Notes under the pieces: model-generated
The model's database searches: none
What the model saw: only the letters and a program-made list of their open reading frames with translations
What the model was told of the DNA's origin: nothing
Translations under genes and position numbers: made by a program
Shown: positions 5,887-6,395 of the stretch, piece after piece
Numbering within the stretch: position 1 is the first letter of the stretch
How the letters are laid out: each line of letters starts with the position of its first letter
Assembly (NCBI GenBank): GCA_001805005.1
Contig: MHDO01000135.1
Coordinates: 5,461-11,855, forward strand
Reading direction: 5' to 3'
DNA length: 6,395 nt
DNA from: Nitrospinae bacterium RIFCSPLOWO2_12_39_16
GTDB lineage: Bacteria; Nitrospinota; Nitrospinia; UBA9942

Positions 5887-6165
5887 ATTTTCCGCATAAC
5901 AGACCGTAAAAAGTGGGCAATAGGAATTTTTAATCAAGCATTGAGAAATCTTATCCCCACGATTGAAGGAGATACAAATTTTCCAACAGTTTTTAAAATA
6001 GTTACAAAACCGAAGGACACAGCACAACAAAAAATGGATTTTTAACGGCATCAGGGTTGCCGATATAAACAAGTTAGAAGCAAGTATTTAAAGACACTTC
6101 ATAAACTATGGCGAAGACAAAAGAAGATAGAATCAAAACCGTTTTTGGAAAAAAATAAAAATTAA
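5680..6165 (+). pseudogene. Decayed third gene of the restriction-modification block, product unknown
   Basis: Coherent protein-like sequence runs from the ATG at 5680 to a TAA at 6163-6165 if about five lesions are repaired: one extra base near 5860, one missing base near 5891, one extra T in the run at 6039-6043, a stop at 6089-6091, and a further shift near 6120-6126. The repaired product is about 160 residues. It includes recognisably folded-looking segments such as RITDRKKWAIGIFNQALRNL and VFKIVTKPKDTAQQKMDF, followed by NGIRVADINKLEAS. I cannot name the family. Its position suggests an accessory protein of the restriction system. Either the gene is eroding or this part of the sequence is of poor quality. 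Its end overlaps the right direct repeat. Confidence 0.55.
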
Positions 6166-6169
6166 GGAA
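6157..6169. repeat. Right copy of 13-bp direct repeat bounding the restriction-modification block
   Basis: Identical to 3047-3059 and in the same orientation. It lies 28 bp before the sensor gene start and overlaps the end of the decayed gene. Base composition and gene style change on either side of the pair. Confidence 0.45.
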
Positions 6170-6197
6170 TACAACAATTTTAAATTTTCCATTTAAT

Positions 6198-6395
6198 ATG
6201 CTAAAACATATTACATTCCCCCAGTATGAGTCTTTTTTCCTGCTAATTCTTATCCTGTTCGTATTCCTTACTGCTATTTCCTTCTTTATGATAAGAAAGG
6301 TAAAGAGAGAGCATCTGAAAAAGATAGATGAGATAAAGGAGACGAGAGATTTTTTAAACAGGATTATGATGAGCATGCAGGAGGGGATACTTGTT
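6198..6395 (+). CDS. Membrane-anchored sensor protein (probable histidine kinase), N-terminal part
   Basis: An open frame of 66 codons that runs off the right edge. Residues about 13-32 form one hydrophobic transmembrane helix (FFLLILILFVFL onward), followed by basic RKVKR, which predicts a short external N-terminus and a cytoplasmic remainder. Residues 36-55 form a charged amphipathic, probably coiled-coil, helix. The closing LNRIMMSMQEGILV is typical of the start of a PAS domain. Known: this layout is common in NtrB-like histidine kinases, but diguanylate cyclases and other PAS proteins start the same way. The ATG at 6198 is the first standard start after an in-frame TAA at 6156. It has no adjacent Shine-Dalgarno; an AAGGAA lies about 30 bp upstream, too far away. 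It may once have been divergent from the sigma-54-controlled oxidoreductase operon and control it, which is an inference. Confidence 0.7.
   Translation, partial: MLKHITFPQYESFFLLILILFVFLTAISFFMIRKVKREHLKKIDEIKETRDFLNRIMMSMQEGILV

Noticed and set aside
6074..6376. Minus-strand 100-codon frame
   Set aside because: It opposes the sensor gene, whose frame shows a clean transmembrane helix and PAS-like start.

Overview
The window suggests an uncultivated, anaerobic or microaerophilic bacterium, perhaps Nitrospirota or Desulfobacterota. That guess is weak. It rests on a molybdopterin/NrfD respiratory operon of moderate GC content, a near-perfect sigma-54 promoter, and CACAGAGG-type and CNCAGATT-type intergenic repeats, all of which I associate with such genomes.

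Left third (1-3046), minus strand. A two-gene respiratory operon is read right to left. The first gene (1253-2863) fuses a four-cluster ferredoxin-like electron-transfer subunit to an eight-helix NrfD/PsrC-type quinone-interacting membrane anchor. The second gene (1-1128) is the N-terminal 376 residues of a molybdopterin bis-guanine dinucleotide oxidoreductase and runs off the left edge. Together they look like a complex passing electrons between the quinone pool and an unidentified substrate. Neither protein has a Tat signal, and the charged loops of the anchor fit a cytoplasm-facing complex. A sigma-54 -24/-12 element lies at 3020-3034, with a hairpin and two repeat elements in the leader. 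Another repeat lies between the two genes, and a repeat-like stretch lies in the coding linker of the fused gene.

Middle (about 3047-6169), plus strand. This is a strongly AT-rich block bounded by a perfect 13-bp direct repeat. It carries a restriction-modification module: a DNA methyltransferase with an N-terminal excisionase/MerR-like helix-turn-helix domain, a probable type II restriction endonuclease, and a decayed third gene that overlaps the endonuclease stop by 4 bp. The methyltransferase reading frame is broken 43 codons before its natural end, while the endonuclease frame is intact. Starts in the block lack Shine-Dalgarno sequences. A Bacteroidota-type promoter, overlapped by a small dyad, precedes the methyltransferase. 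I infer that the block was acquired horizontally, possibly from a Bacteroidota donor, and is decaying.

Right edge (6198-6395), plus strand. Here begins a membrane-anchored sensor protein (one transmembrane helix, coiled coil, start of a PAS-like domain), cut by the window end. Before the block arrived, this gene and the oxidoreductase operon were probably divergent neighbours, so the insertion sits in what was their shared regulatory region, just upstream of the sigma-54 promoter.
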